Shown piece by piece: positions 6,550 to 15,266 of a stretch of DNA of 30,483 bases. Location of the stretch: positions 1 to 30,483 of IMG/VR virus record IMGVR_UViG_3300046535_000434. The stretch is one strand, 5' to 3'. Numbering within the stretch: position 1 is the stretch's first letter; each line of letters begins with the position of its first letter. Under the pieces are notes generated by a model, which was given only the letters and a program-made list of their open reading frames with translations, had not been told where the DNA came from and did not search any database. A program made the position numbers and the translations under genes. Origin of the DNA: a virus.

Positions 6550-7715
6550 AGGTTCATCAGGGTAGGGACCACCGTCTCAGCTTCCCCGGTCTGATCGACC
6601 GTCGTAACCATCCCTGTGATTCGCATATCCCTGGCCACCGTCCCCTGTTTGCCCATCCTCGTTTTCAGTAGCACAGCATCCCCAACCCCGTATGTGCCGT
6701 AGACCGGTGCCCGCCGGCCAACGAGGGAAATGTCCACCCCGACAGTTGGGTAACGGGACGCAGCCAAGCGGCCGGCGGCCTTAGCGTCGAGTGTCCCCAG
6801 ATCGGACGCCTGATCGGTAAACACCGATTCCAGGTAGGGCAAACCATTAACCGGGTCGGAGTTCAACACGTCGGCATCCCCGGTGACCCGCGTCCCGGCC
6901 TGCTCCGAGCCGAGCACCGCAACCCGGTTAGCCATGCCTGTGCCGTCCGCTGCCATCGTCACCGCGGCGACGTTCCCCCCGGGATGTTCAAACACCTTCC
7001 GCCCCTCGTTGCCCTGCTGCACCCCGACCGTTGGATACCCGATGTCCCACAGCACGTACGGGGTGCCGTCGTCCTGCCGGCGGTACAGCAACCGGTATTC
7101 CGGTCCGGGGAGCGTGCTCGTTCCCGGTTCGTCCCCGAGCTCGGTCAGGTTCTTGATCATCTGCCCGATGACTTTCCGGGCGATCCCGGGGTATCCGTCG
7201 TCGGTGTTTCCCGGTGTCTCGAGGCGGTCCCGGAGCACCCCGGATTTAGCGGTGTTCAACTGCCACCAGGGGATGGCGGACGACACAGCCCACGACTGCG
7301 TCACCTGCGTTGGGGTGAACAGGGTTGGTTTGCTCATGGCGGCCCGGAGTAGGTCCCGGAAGATGTCGTTCTGATCGATCTGCGTGAATGACAGGGTGTT
7401 CCTGATGGTGCGGCGCCATAGGACGGCGTCGACCCGGTCCGCGTGAATGTCGAGCATCCCCGAAGATGAGTTCCACTTATAACCGGTGAACACGTAGGCG
7501 CCCATCGGGTTTCCGTTCAGGCATGGCCAGAACACGCGGCGCCAGAAATCATCTTCCGGTTTCGTCGACAGGAATATCCGGGTGTCCAACGATATTGAGC
7601 CGTCGAGGACACCTCCGGACCGCAACGTGTCGCTGAATTTGAACCCACCCATAGGCACCCGGGCGATGTGCTGCCCGGTTCCCCACCGGGTGACCATCAG
7701 CGACCATCGGGCCAT
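6546..7715 (-). CDS. Minor tail protein, baseplate hub (Siphovirus Gp37-like)
   Basis: 389 aa, ATG start four bases after the previous stop. The N-terminus (MARWSLMVTRWGTGQHIARVP) and the central pattern LDIHADRVDAVLWRRTIRN, then YRLLYRRQDDGTPYVLWDIG, match the Gp37-like family found after Dit in actinophages, which forms the hub or tail-associated protein connecting tail tube and fibres. A late segment, YPTVGVDISLVGRRAPVYGTYGVGDAVLLKT, is a typical beta domain of this family. No enzymatic motif is obvious. Position after Dit supports the call. Confidence 0.8.
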   Translation of the reverse strand: MARWSLMVTRWGTGQHIARVPMGGFKFSDTLRSGGVLDGSISLDTRIFLSTKPEDDFWRRVFWPCLNGNPMGAYVFTGYKWNSSSGMLDIHADRVDAVLWRRTIRNTLSFTQIDQNDIFRDLLRAAMSKPTLFTPTQVTQSWAVSSAIPWWQLNTAKSGVLRDRLETPGNTDDGYPGIARKVIGQMIKNLTELGDEPGTSTLPGPEYRLLYRRQDDGTPYVLWDIGYPTVGVQQGNEGRKVFEHPGGNVAAVTMAADGTGMANRVAVLGSEQAGTRVTGDADVLNSDPVNGLPYLESVFTDQASDLGTLDAKAAGRLAASRYPTVGVDISLVGRRAPVYGTYGVGDAVLLKTRMGKQGTVARDMRITGMVTTVDQTGEAETVVPTLMNL

Positions 7716-7718
7716 GAT

Positions 7719-8714
7719 CTAGTAACCCCACGCAATGCCGTTGATGGTGAGGAACCCCAACCCCAGGCCCGCCAGGATGGCCGCGCTAAGAGGGACCACG
7801 GCGCCACCGGAGAATGTGTAAGCCCGCCACCGGGTGTTACTGGCAGACACCGAAATCAGGGTGAACCATATAGGGGAGTTCACGGTCTGAATGCTGTACG
7901 TGAGGGCGGCACCAACGCAGGTATTGGGGAACGGTGTTGACCCGGTGACGACCCCACCGACGAGCGTCCCCACCCCAGCGTCGAAGTCACCGTTACTGTC
8001 CGGGGCCACGTTGCCTAACATGATGCGGGTCATCAGCCCGTATTGGTAGGCCCCGGCACCGACCATCAGGCCGAGTAGGTTGTCCGGGGTTACATACGGT
8101 TGGAACGGTGCGAGCTCGGCGGCGGCCTCCGCAGCCGAAGCCACCGGAACCAGCCCCCCCGGTGCGACCGTCATAATCCCGTCCGTGCCGGCCAGTTTCG
8201 TCACGACCAGGCCGGCGCCGTTCGCGTTCACCCTGATCTGCGCTATCTCCTGCCACTGCCCGTTAGTGGGGAGCCCTGTTGTGGTCGACGGTCGGGCCGG
8301 TGACGCGGCGGCGGTCCCTGCCACTCGTTTGATTTGGCAGGACGTCCCGGCGCCGGTCGCGTCATCGCAGATGACCTCCGCGACGAGGACGTCTATCCGC
8401 GGGTTTGTGGGGTCAGATGTGATCGTGTCAATAACTGTGTCGGTGGTGAGGGTGACCGAGTGGGATCCTTGCCCGTTCGCGGCGGCGACAACGATCTGAC
8501 CGGCCTTCATCGTTACCGACGTCGCGGAGGTGACGGTCACGTCGCAGGGGTTGCCCTGCGCGGGGATGATCCCCCCGCGGCGCCCGAGCTTCCCAGTGCC
8601 ACCGACAACGGACCCGGCGCCCATCCCTAGGCGGAGTGCTTTGCCGGTGTACGCCTCACCATCACCCGGTGATCCGAGGATGAGGGTCGAGCCCTGCGGG
8701 ATCGTGGCAGCCAT
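7719..8714 (-). CDS. Minor tail protein (phage baseplate/fibre-type, beta-rich)
   Basis: 331 aa starting at an ATG behind AAAGGGGAAA. The N-terminal half is beta-rich and includes PAQGNPCDVTVTSATSVTMKAGQIVVAAANGQGSHSVTLT and the DPTNPRIDVLVAEV motif common in phage proteins that read out a domain boundary in baseplate upper proteins. The middle carries a hinge rich in Ala and Pro (AAASPARPSTTT), and the C-terminal 100 residues are hydrophobic and glycine-rich. The protein sits between Dit and the Gp37-like hub. It is probably a baseplate or host-recognition component. The C-terminal GSTPFPNTCVGAALTYSIQ region looks like a receptor-binding head, but this is inference. Confidence 0.75.
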   Translation of the reverse strand: MAATIPQGSTLILGSPGDGEAYTGKALRLGMGAGSVVGGTGKLGRRGGIIPAQGNPCDVTVTSATSVTMKAGQIVVAAANGQGSHSVTLTTDTVIDTITSDPTNPRIDVLVAEVICDDATGAGTSCQIKRVAGTAAASPARPSTTTGLPTNGQWQEIAQIRVNANGAGLVVTKLAGTDGIMTVAPGGLVPVASAAEAAAELAPFQPYVTPDNLLGLMVGAGAYQYGLMTRIMLGNVAPDSNGDFDAGVGTLVGGVVTGSTPFPNTCVGAALTYSIQTVNSPIWFTLISVSASNTRWRAYTFSGGAVVPLSAAILAGLGLGFLTINGIAWGY

Positions 8715-8726
8715 AGTGTTTCCCCT

Positions 8727-9587
8727 TTACCAATCGGTTTCGTAGTAGGCCACGGTCAGCGTCCGCGGACCGGTCGCACCGGGTAGGCCGATGGCCTGCA
8801 CATTGTTGGCGCCCACAGCTAGTCGCATATCGACCAGCAGATCAGACAACGGATCAGTGAACCGTGTCTCACCGTTCAGGCTGATCGATCCGTCACCGGT
8901 GTTGATCGTCAGAATGTCGGTGTCCGTCATATTCACGTTCACCCGGATAGTGCGGCCGGTTGTCATGTTCGCCACCCCCGGTAGGTTCTGCGCCCCGGCG
9001 AGCTCGAACACCGCATCGGCCGGTGCGGTCCCACCGTTGTAAACCACCCCGGCGCCCGACGCTGTGCCTGCGGGGAACGTGATCGGCGGGGTGATCGGGA
9101 ACGTAACCCCAGCGCCCGGGGCACCGAGGTTGAGGACCACCCGGTTGAACGCCCCGAGCTTGAACGCTGACGAACAGTCCAGCAGGAACTTCCACGGGAA
9201 GGACCCCTGCCCCCAATCGTTCGACATGCTGATATCCGCGGCTAGCAGCTTCCCCCACACGGTGCGGGTCTGCCCGGCCACGGTGACCGTCATGGCCTCT
9301 TCGGCCAGCGGGTCAGCGTTGGGGACCATGATTCGGCGGAACTCAGCCACCACCGTGTCACGGTCGGCGCGTTGCGAAACGAACCCGGACACGATTACCT
9401 GGCGGCCCTCGTGGTGGACGGGTGCGTTTGCGTTTCCGTGGCCACCGAAGCGGGGTTGCTTGTCCATCTGCGCCCCGGGCAGGGACAGCCAACCGGTTAA
9501 ACCGTTCTCCGGGTTGAGTAGGCGAACGGTGCCGCGGCCGAACGACAGGCCCCGGAACGCGACGGTTGTCAGCGATAGGTCGGCCAT
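8727..9587 (-). CDS. Distal tail protein (Dit-like)
   Basis: 286 aa, ATG start overlapping the tape-measure stop as TGATG. The N-terminal half has the Dit hallmarks: a beta strand opening (LSLTTVAFRGLSFG), a LPGAQMDKQPRFGGHGN loop, GRQVIVSGFVSQRADRDTVVAEFRRIM and a final WKFLLDCSS. The C-terminal 120 residues form a second beta domain with VVYNGGTAPADAVFELAG and DTDILTINTGDGSISLNGETRF, the galectin-like extension known in siphovirus tail proteins. Dit forms the hexameric ring that joins the tube to the baseplate. Position directly after the tape measure agrees. Confidence 0.88.
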   Translation of the reverse strand: MADLSLTTVAFRGLSFGRGTVRLLNPENGLTGWLSLPGAQMDKQPRFGGHGNANAPVHHEGRQVIVSGFVSQRADRDTVVAEFRRIMVPNADPLAEEAMTVTVAGQTRTVWGKLLAADISMSNDWGQGSFPWKFLLDCSSAFKLGAFNRVVLNLGAPGAGVTFPITPPITFPAGTASGAGVVYNGGTAPADAVFELAGAQNLPGVANMTTGRTIRVNVNMTDTDILTINTGDGSISLNGETRFTDPLSDLLVDMRLAVGANNVQAIGLPGATGPRTLTVAYYETDW

Positions 9588-12500
9588 CAGTTCACCCCCA
9601 TGTATGCGGCCCGGTTCAGCAGGTCGGTAGCGTCCCGGTACTCCCCGACACGGACGTCACCAAATTGGATCACGGTCCGCGGGCCTGTGTTGGCCTGTGC
9701 GGTCACAGCGGACCCGGCCGGTGCCATCGCACCAGGTAAACCCCCGTTGCGTTGGAGTAGCCACATCGCGGCGGCCTGCGCCCCCCCAGCGGTCAACGCA
9801 TCCCGGAACCCATAGGTACCGGCCTGCCCACCGAGCTTGTTGACGTCGTTGCCGTCCAGTACGTGTTCCCCGCGGTGCGCGATGATCGGCTGATTGTCAA
9901 CGGTGTACGGCCCGGTGTCCGGTGTCGCACCACCACGCCGGAAACCCCCGCCCAAATGTGGAAGCGGGATCGGCGCGCCGACAAGTTTCGACTCGATCAC
10001 CAACTGTTTGTAACCGGGGATCAGCTCAATCGCCCGACGAATATTATTCGCCACCTCCTGCGCCCCCCCGGACACCGTGATGTCCGTGTTATGCGACCCC
10101 GGGATCTGATTCACCGCTTGTTTGACGTCGTCGGCGGTGCCGATCACCCCGTCCCCGCCGGCCTCCCGCATCCGCGCCACCGTCTCACCCGGGATCCCGA
10201 ACAACGACTGCGCGACGGCGGCGGCCTTCCCGGACAGCCGGTCAGCCTCCGGTTGCGCATTGATGAACGCGGTCCGGGCCTCTTCGATTTTCTGATTCGC
10301 GGCGTTCGACGATGCCTGCACGTTGTCGTACCCACCGGCCAGGGTGAACGCTGAACTCGCATTCGCTATGGCGGCGTCCCGGGCTTTGATATTCGCGGTT
10401 CGCATGTCCTCTTCTGATTGGGTGACCTCGGCGGCGGCGTCGTCGACCCCGCGGTGCGCGTCGGCTAGGTCGAGTTGAGCGGCGGTCACCTGCTCGGCGG
10501 TGGTCCGGGTGTCCGTGTTCTCGTCCCCTAGGTGGGCTGTGACGTCCGCTAGCTTCGCCTCCGCATCGGTCACTTTCAGGGCGGCGGCGGTGACGCCGTC
10601 GTGAGCTGCCGAGTTGTCCCGCTGCGACTGTGCGATCCCGCGGAACGCGGCGGCGGCGAGGTCCGCGGCCTGCTGCGCGGTGACGGTCCCACCGTTCACC
10701 GCGATCAGTGAGGCGATCAGGAATTGGGTTGCTGTGTCAGCGTCGGACGCAGCACCCCCGAGCGCCTTCGTCGCGTCCGCTAGGTTCTTCATCGGGTCGC
10801 CGGCATCCGCTGCGGCGTCCCCGGCCTTACCTGCCCCACCGGCGGCGTCCTCGAGCTTCACCGCGGCCTTGCCGGACTCGTCCGCTACCAAACCCATATC
10901 CGATGCCAGATTCCCGGACACCCCCAGCACTGCGTCGAACTGCCCCGAGGCGTACTGACCCGCATCACCACTTGCGAGGATGTCCGAGGCGACCTGCCTC
11001 GAGTTCCCCGACAACTCGATCCCCTTAGCAACCATCCTTGACCAGGCACCGGACCCCGTTAGGGCGGCCTCCGCAGCGTCGAGGATCGCCGTATGTACCC
11101 GGTCCTGTTCCGGGCCGAGCCCTTTCAACGCCCCGGTGTAATCCGTGACGACCCCGCCCATCGCCTTATACGCCTGCAGATGCCCGGACTCCGCGGCACC
11201 GTTGCGGAGCACCTCGTCAGCGTTCGCGGCCAGTTTCCCGGTCGCCTCGTCGATCACCCCCGCGAAATTCGACACCGTCGTCTGCGCGGCCTCCGTCTTA
11301 GACATGAATATGCCGATCGCGGCGGTAACCCCCAGGATGGCGATACCGATCGGCCCACCGAACGAGGTCAGCATCGCGGCGCCGACCGCGCGCATCCCAC
11401 CGGCCATCCCACCGAGCGACGACATGATCATCGGGATAACGAACATCAGGCCCTTGAGGAACCCAACCACCTGCGGCCCAACGGTCACCCACAGGGCGAA
11501 CGCGGCGGCCCCGGCCTGCACCGGCCCGGGGAGTTGCGAGAACCACGACACAACGTCCGCGATCACTTCGACCATCCCACCGAGGATGCCGATACCGACA
11601 CTGAGGAGTTCTTGGAATGCCTGCCACGCGGGCATCAGTTTGTTACCGACGCTCACCTGCAGTTCCTCGAACTGCGCGGCCAGGGTCTTTGACGTGTTCG
11701 ACGCTGAATCAGCCGTGCGAGCGAAATCACCCACAGCCCGGGCGCCGTCCGCGGTGACGATGGCCAGAGTAGCGGTGGCCCTCTCCGCGGCGGTGAGCTC
11801 GGACGCGGTCTTTTTCCCTGACGCGGCCAACGCCTCGTGTTCGACCCGGGTGCCGTTGATATTCGGGATGATGGCCTGCAGTGAGTCGTACTCACCCCGG
11901 AGCGCCCCGCTGATCCGGTCGAGTACGTCCCCCGTTTCTAGGTCGTTGAACGACCCAAGGTCCGCGGCGAGTTGAACCGTGCTCGTTGACATGTCGGCGG
12001 CGGCGTCCGCAGCGAACCCGATCTGCGAAAACATGTCCCCGAACGATGTTGCAGCACCCACAGCGGCAGTCGACGACAGACCCATCGAGGTTGCCGCGGT
12101 CTTAGACCATGCTTCGATCTTCCCGAAATTGGACCCGAAGATGATCCCAGCCTTGGACATCGTTTCGCCGGCCGAGGATGCGGCGTCGATCGATTCCTTG
12201 AAGAATCCGAGCAACGCTTTACCACCGGCGATGATGCCGGCGGCGGCGATCATTTTCTTGACACCGTCCATGAACTCGCCACCGATGTCGTGGCCGAGGC
12301 GGCTAAAGAACCCGCGGGACTCTTCCACCCCGGACCGCGCACCGCGGCCGAGTGCCTGCCCTGCCTGCGTCCCGGCCTGACCAGCGGCGGCGGGGATACC
12401 CGCCATCTGCCGCTCCACAGCCGACGCGAATTGCCCCGTTGAGTTCCGCCACTTCCCGGCGGCGTCCTGCCACAACCCGGACGTTGACCCGGCCGCAGAC

Positions 12501-12625
12501 CCGATCGCACCGGTAACCCCAGCCATGCCCCTGGCGGCTTCCGCCGGTGCCTGCCGCATCGCGTTGGTATAGGCGGCGTCGTCGAGCCGCATCGTTGCGA
12601 CCAGTTCACCCACATTGATGCTCAT
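9587..12625 (-). CDS. Tail tape measure protein
   Basis: 1012 aa, the longest gene, starting at an ATG that overlaps the chaperone stop as ATGA. The N-terminus (SINVGELVATMRLDDAAYTNAMRQ) is typical of the family. A hydrophobic cluster at about 335-450 includes VQAGAAAFALWVTVGPQVVGF, MFVIPMIMSSLGG and GPIGIAILGVTAAIGIFMSK, able to insert in the host membrane during DNA ejection. Residues about 675-760 form a coiled coil (AEAKLADVTAHLG, VDDAAAEVTQSEEDM). The C-terminal AHRGEHVLDGNDVNKLGG motif is common to actinophage tape measures. It sets tail length and aids genome delivery. No lytic-transglycosylase or peptidase domain is apparent. Confidence 0.95.
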   Translation of the reverse strand: MSINVGELVATMRLDDAAYTNAMRQAPAEAARGMAGVTGAIGSAAGSTSGLWQDAAGKWRNSTGQFASAVERQMAGIPAAAGQAGTQAGQALGRGARSGVEESRGFFSRLGHDIGGEFMDGVKKMIAAAGIIAGGKALLGFFKESIDAASSAGETMSKAGIIFGSNFGKIEAWSKTAATSMGLSSTAAVGAATSFGDMFSQIGFAADAAADMSTSTVQLAADLGSFNDLETGDVLDRISGALRGEYDSLQAIIPNINGTRVEHEALAASGKKTASELTAAERATATLAIVTADGARAVGDFARTADSASNTSKTLAAQFEELQVSVGNKLMPAWQAFQELLSVGIGILGGMVEVIADVVSWFSQLPGPVQAGAAAFALWVTVGPQVVGFLKGLMFVIPMIMSSLGGMAGGMRAVGAAMLTSFGGPIGIAILGVTAAIGIFMSKTEAAQTTVSNFAGVIDEATGKLAANADEVLRNGAAESGHLQAYKAMGGVVTDYTGALKGLGPEQDRVHTAILDAAEAALTGSGAWSRMVAKGIELSGNSRQVASDILASGDAGQYASGQFDAVLGVSGNLASDMGLVADESGKAAVKLEDAAGGAGKAGDAAADAGDPMKNLADATKALGGAASDADTATQFLIASLIAVNGGTVTAQQAADLAAAAFRGIAQSQRDNSAAHDGVTAAALKVTDAEAKLADVTAHLGDENTDTRTTAEQVTAAQLDLADAHRGVDDAAAEVTQSEEDMRTANIKARDAAIANASSAFTLAGGYDNVQASSNAANQKIEEARTAFINAQPEADRLSGKAAAVAQSLFGIPGETVARMREAGGDGVIGTADDVKQAVNQIPGSHNTDITVSGGAQEVANNIRRAIELIPGYKQLVIESKLVGAPIPLPHLGGGFRRGGATPDTGPYTVDNQPIIAHRGEHVLDGNDVNKLGGQAGTYGFRDALTAGGAQAAAMWLLQRNGGLPGAMAPAGSAVTAQANTGPRTVIQFGDVRVGEYRDATDLLNRAAYMGVN

Positions 12626-13346
12626 GCGGCCACGCTTCCCATCATGTCGGCGTCAGTCGGCGGTGCGGGCACCCCATCAGCGGGGTGCGTGTTCTTCTCG
12701 TCGGCGTCGATGGAACACCCCAACAACGACTCCGGGTACGCCAGCAACGCACACAGGCGGGTTTCAAACCAACGCCACGACCGACCCCAGAACACCGCCT
12801 CGAGGTCCACCCCCAGCAGGTGATGAAAGTCAGCGACAACCAGCGCCCACCGTTCAACGACGGTCACCCAGTTGATCGGCCTGCCGGGGTTGTCTCTCGC
12901 TTCCGCTTGGCACCCCGGGACGTGCTGATAGTTCTCCCAGAGTTGCGCGTCGGGGTTGAACTCGCCGGAGCCACACCAAACGTTGCAATCCTTCCGGCCG
13001 CTTGCATCAACCCCTCTATCGCTTTTGGGTCGTGCCCCAACTCCCACACTGTTTCAGCGATCAACCGGCCGCGTTGATGATCCGTGATCGCAGTCAGATA
13101 GACCCGGTCCAGTGCGGCGAACGGCACCCCATCAGCTTTCATCTCGTCGTAGACAGGGCCGAGGATCCGCCGGTACGCGGCCTCTTCGTCCCCGCCTGCT
13201 AGTTCTTCGATGGCGGCCTGTTCGTTGTCGACGACGGCCTTCCGCAGCAACAGCCCGGTTGCGATGTTCACCGGCGGTATCTCGTAGAGCTTCCCGTTCA
13301 CCGGTAACCGCAGCGGACCGACCGCGAACTCGAGGTAGTCCTTCAC
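12622..13346 (-). CDS. Tail assembly chaperone long form, made by -1 frameshift (fusion of two frames)
   Basis: The second frame (12622 up to about 13047) lacks its own credible start and encodes a helical Trp-rich tail: ERWALVVADFHHLLGVDLEAVFW, then RSWRWFETRLCALLAYPESLLGC. This is the usual second part of actinophage tail chaperones. With a -1 slip on C CCA AAA at 13023-13029, translation leaves the short chaperone after its Lys108 and continues SDRGVDASGRKD, giving 108 + 133 = 241 aa. The pair corresponds to the lambda gpG/gpGT arrangement, in which the long form recruits tail-tube subunits to the tape measure. The frame relationship is seen; the slip itself is inference. Confidence 0.72.
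12864..13346 (-). CDS. Tail assembly chaperone short form
   Basis: 160 aa with a GTG start four bases after the major tail protein stop. Residues 1-110 are a compact domain: YLEFAVGPLRLPVNGKLYEIPP, a helix LLRKAVVDNEQAAIEELAGG, then AYRRILGPVYDEMKADGV and a helix ending WELGHDPK. The last ~30 residues (SSTPTRNSGRTISTSRGAKR and beyond) look like out-of-frame reading of the overlapping second frame. Location between major tail protein and tape measure is diagnostic. The chaperone coats the tape measure during tail assembly and is not normally in the virion. Confidence 0.82.
   Translation of the reverse strand: MKDYLEFAVGPLRLPVNGKLYEIPPVNIATGLLLRKAVVDNEQAAIEELAGGDEEAAYRRILGPVYDEMKADGVPFAALDRVYLTAITDHQRGRLIAETVWELGHDPKAIEGLMQAAGRIATFGVAPASSTPTRNSGRTISTSRGAKRKRETTPAGRSTG
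13023..13029 (-). other. Candidate -1 ribosomal slippery heptamer CCCAAAA
   Basis: In the short chaperone frame this reads C CCA AAA G, the canonical X_XXY_YYZ pattern with Pro in the P site and Lys in the A site. A -1 slip enters the frame that continues to 12622. It is the only canonical heptamer I find in the 184-base overlap. Confidence 0.6.
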
Positions 13347-13350
13347 CGGT

Positions 13351-14097
13351 CTAGACGTGGACGAACGCGACAGCGTTGGACGTCCCAGCAGGGTTGACCA
13401 CGGTCACCGGCTGCGACCCGGTCGTTGCCAGGGCCTGCGCGATGATCGTCTGATCGTTGACGATGGTGTACGCACCGGCGGCGACGACACCGGCACCGAA
13501 CTTGACCGACGTCACCGAGGTGAAATTGGAGCCCTTGATGGTGACGTTGGTCCCGGTCGCAACAGCACTGTTCGGCGTCACAGAGGTGATAACGGGTGCG
13601 GTGGCCACAGCAACCGGGTTGGCAATCACGGTGGGCTGACCCTGGTTCGTGATCACGACCTGCACCTTTTGGAGGTCCTGCTGCCCACCACCCTGCGGTG
13701 ACCACTCCACAACACCGAAGCCCTCTTCGCAGTTGTCGGTCCTGCCGTACCGGTCGAACGCGCGCCAGTGAACCAACAGCGGCGGGTCGTTCTTGGCGAT
13801 CAGCCGGAGTTCCTCCTGCCCGGCGTCGAACACCGCGGGGTAAACCTTCCGCTCAAATTCCATCTCAACCATCCGGCCAAGGGAGGTCACGGCCTGCGAC
13901 GTCCAACGCCCGGTATCGGCGTCGGAGTTGTCGGTCTTACCGGTTTCCTGCCCGAGTTTGATGGACTTCATACCGAAGCACGTTGTCCAGGACCCGGTAC
14001 CGAGGACGGCGCCCCGGGCGAGGTCGACTTGGAACACCGTTGCAAGTGCCGGCGTCGACTGCCCTACGACGGATGGTGTGATGACGGGTGCGCCCAT
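13351..14097 (-). CDS. Major tail tube protein with C-terminal IPT/TIG Ig-like domain
   Basis: 248 aa, ATG start behind a strong CAGGAGGCACAGCT ribosome site. Residues about 1-155 carry the tube-protein fold, with FGMKSIKLGQETGKTDNSDA and a long strand region VEMEFERKVYPAVFD. Residues 167-247 are an IPT/TIG immunoglobulin-like domain: PVITSVTPNSAVATGTNVTI, GSNFTSVTSVKFG and SQPVTVVNPAGTSNAV. Ig-like decorations on tail tubes are known in siphoviruses, project outward and may bind host-surface sugars. It is followed four bases later by the chaperone gene, the standard order. Tube role is well supported; the binding role of the Ig domain is inference. Confidence 0.9.
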   Translation of the reverse strand: MGAPVITPSVVGQSTPALATVFQVDLARGAVLGTGSWTTCFGMKSIKLGQETGKTDNSDADTGRWTSQAVTSLGRMVEMEFERKVYPAVFDAGQEELRLIAKNDPPLLVHWRAFDRYGRTDNCEEGFGVVEWSPQGGGQQDLQKVQVVITNQGQPTVIANPVAVATAPVITSVTPNSAVATGTNVTIKGSNFTSVTSVKFGAGVVAAGAYTIVNDQTIIAQALATTGSQPVTVVNPAGTSNAVAFVHV

Positions 14098-14118
14098 AGC
14101 TGTGCCTCCTGATTCGGC

Positions 14119-14141
14119 CCCGGGCAGTCATTCCGCCCGGG
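14119..14141 (-). terminator. GC-rich hairpin just before the major tail protein gene
   Basis: CCCGGGC and GCCCGGG form a perfect 7-bp stem around a nine-base loop in the 55-base gap between the tail terminator and the major tail protein. No T-tract follows, so it may protect or process the tail mRNA rather than end it. Confidence 0.4.
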
Positions 14142-14152
14142 TGATGCTGGGG

Positions 14153-14572
14153 TCATACCAACGCGGGGCGGGCTGCCCTCACGGTGTAATTCTCGGACGC
14201 TTCGGGTCGACCGAGGTCACCTATCCCGAGGTCCGTTCCGTACTGGTAATGCACCCAGCTAACCGGGCATCCGTTGATCGTTTCGTTTCGGATCGTACCC
14301 AGCACCCGGGCGATGGTTTCGGAGGTGTCCCCTAACCATTGGGTGTCACCGGTGCGGTTCGACCTGATGAGGCACGTAACCCGGATGTCGACGGCACCGG
14401 CGCCGGTCGCGTTCAGCCGGCCCTCTTGGTCTGCGTCGTCGGGCCCGTTGATCAGTGCCACCGTCAGGACCACGGTGTTGTCCGTGACGGCGGCGGTCGG
14501 CGCCGGGACGGTCAGCCCGGCGGCCCGCAGCTTCCCCCGCAGCCCGACCGCTAGGTCGTTTAGGAAACTCAT
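14153..14572 (-). CDS. Tail terminator protein
   Basis: 139 aa, ATG start overlapping the previous gene as ATGA. The N-terminus SFLNDLAVGLRGKLRAAGLTVPAP is helical and the remainder is beta/alpha: NTVVLTVALINGPDDADQEG, then VDIRVTCLIRSNRTGDTQWLG and ARVLGTIRNETINGCPVSWV. Length and the alternation match tail terminators (gpU-like / minor capsid Gp-type), which cap the tail tube and dock to the head. Position directly ahead of the major tail protein supports this. Confidence 0.75.
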   Translation of the reverse strand: MSFLNDLAVGLRGKLRAAGLTVPAPTAAVTDNTVVLTVALINGPDDADQEGRLNATGAGAVDIRVTCLIRSNRTGDTQWLGDTSETIARVLGTIRNETINGCPVSWVHYQYGTDLGIGDLGRPEASENYTVRAARPALV

Positions 14573-14934
14573 TGCAACGTCGATCGGATCGGACCGGCCA
14601 GCAGTCGTTCAGCCACAGCGGCGGATTGTGCGGCCGGATCACTGAGGTAGTGGTCGGACCGGCCGGCGTCGTGGTTCATCGGTTTCTCATGCTGGATCAC
14701 GGCGTATGCGGCGGCGGCGCCCCGCCCGTACCCAACGGCGGCGGTCATCGTGCCGGCGTCGACAGCGGTGGTCCCCGAGTTCTGTAGCGTGCCCTCTTCG
14801 ATTGGGACGATCCTCGACGACTGCTCTAGGACGTACTCAGCCCAATCCCCCAGGCCCTCCAACGCGGCCTCCCGGGTCTGCGCGGCGATGATGGCCAGGC
14901 GACCGGCGAACGCTGCGACACCGTCCCCGCTCAT
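14569..14934 (-). CDS. Neck / tail completion protein (HK97 gp10-like)
   Basis: 121 aa; the ATG overlapping the upstream stop as ATGA is preferred to a GTG two codons earlier. The sequence has the family's features: an N-terminal helix (AGRLAIIAAQTREAALEGLG), then VLEQSSRIVPIEEGTLQNSGTTAVD and a strand AVGYGRGAAAAYAVIQHEK, followed by a charged NHDAGRSDHYLSD segment. The VPIEEGTLQNSG motif resembles the 'VPVDTGRLRNS' signature of HK97 gp10-like proteins. These sit in the connector between head and tail. The gene order connector, stopper, gp10-like, terminator is canonical. Confidence 0.78.
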   Translation of the reverse strand: MSGDGVAAFAGRLAIIAAQTREAALEGLGDWAEYVLEQSSRIVPIEEGTLQNSGTTAVDAGTMTAAVGYGRGAAAAYAVIQHEKPMNHDAGRSDHYLSDPAAQSAAVAERLLAGPIRSTLQ

Positions 14935-15266
14935 TCGCACATCGCCGTGACCCCGTCCACATCAGGATCCCCGACGACGAGCGAATCGAGGGTGATCACC
15001 GTTGTGACCCTTTCGGCGGGTCGGTGCGGTGCGATCGGGAGGGTGACCCGCGACCCCGGCAACAGGCGAGCGCCATCGGTGGGTGAGGCGAGTATCTGTG
15101 TTCCGCTGATCGCGTCGTTACCGTCCGACGACCGAACGAGCTTCGTCTGTTCCGCGATCAGGCAAGAGATGACAACCGGGCTGGCGAACGCTGACCCGCC
15201 CCACTCCGCGTTAGCCCCCACCAGGGTTTCAACGATCACGGTGTGTGCGTACAGGGATTCGGTCAC
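14931..15266 (-). CDS. Head-tail connector / stopper protein (head closure)
   Basis: 111 aa with a GTG start overlapping the upstream gene as GTGA. It is a small beta-rich protein: YAHTVIVETLVGANAEWGG, then SPVVISCLIAEQTKLVRSSDG, TQILASPTDGARLLPGSRVT and VTTVITLDSLVVGDPDVDG. Size, fold pattern and place between the connector and the gp10-like gene fit a head-closure (stopper) protein that seals packaged DNA before tail joining. No motif is diagnostic by itself. Confidence 0.65.
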   Translation of the reverse strand: MTESLYAHTVIVETLVGANAEWGGSAFASPVVISCLIAEQTKLVRSSDGNDAISGTQILASPTDGARLLPGSRVTLPIAPHRPAERVTTVITLDSLVVGDPDVDGVTAMCE

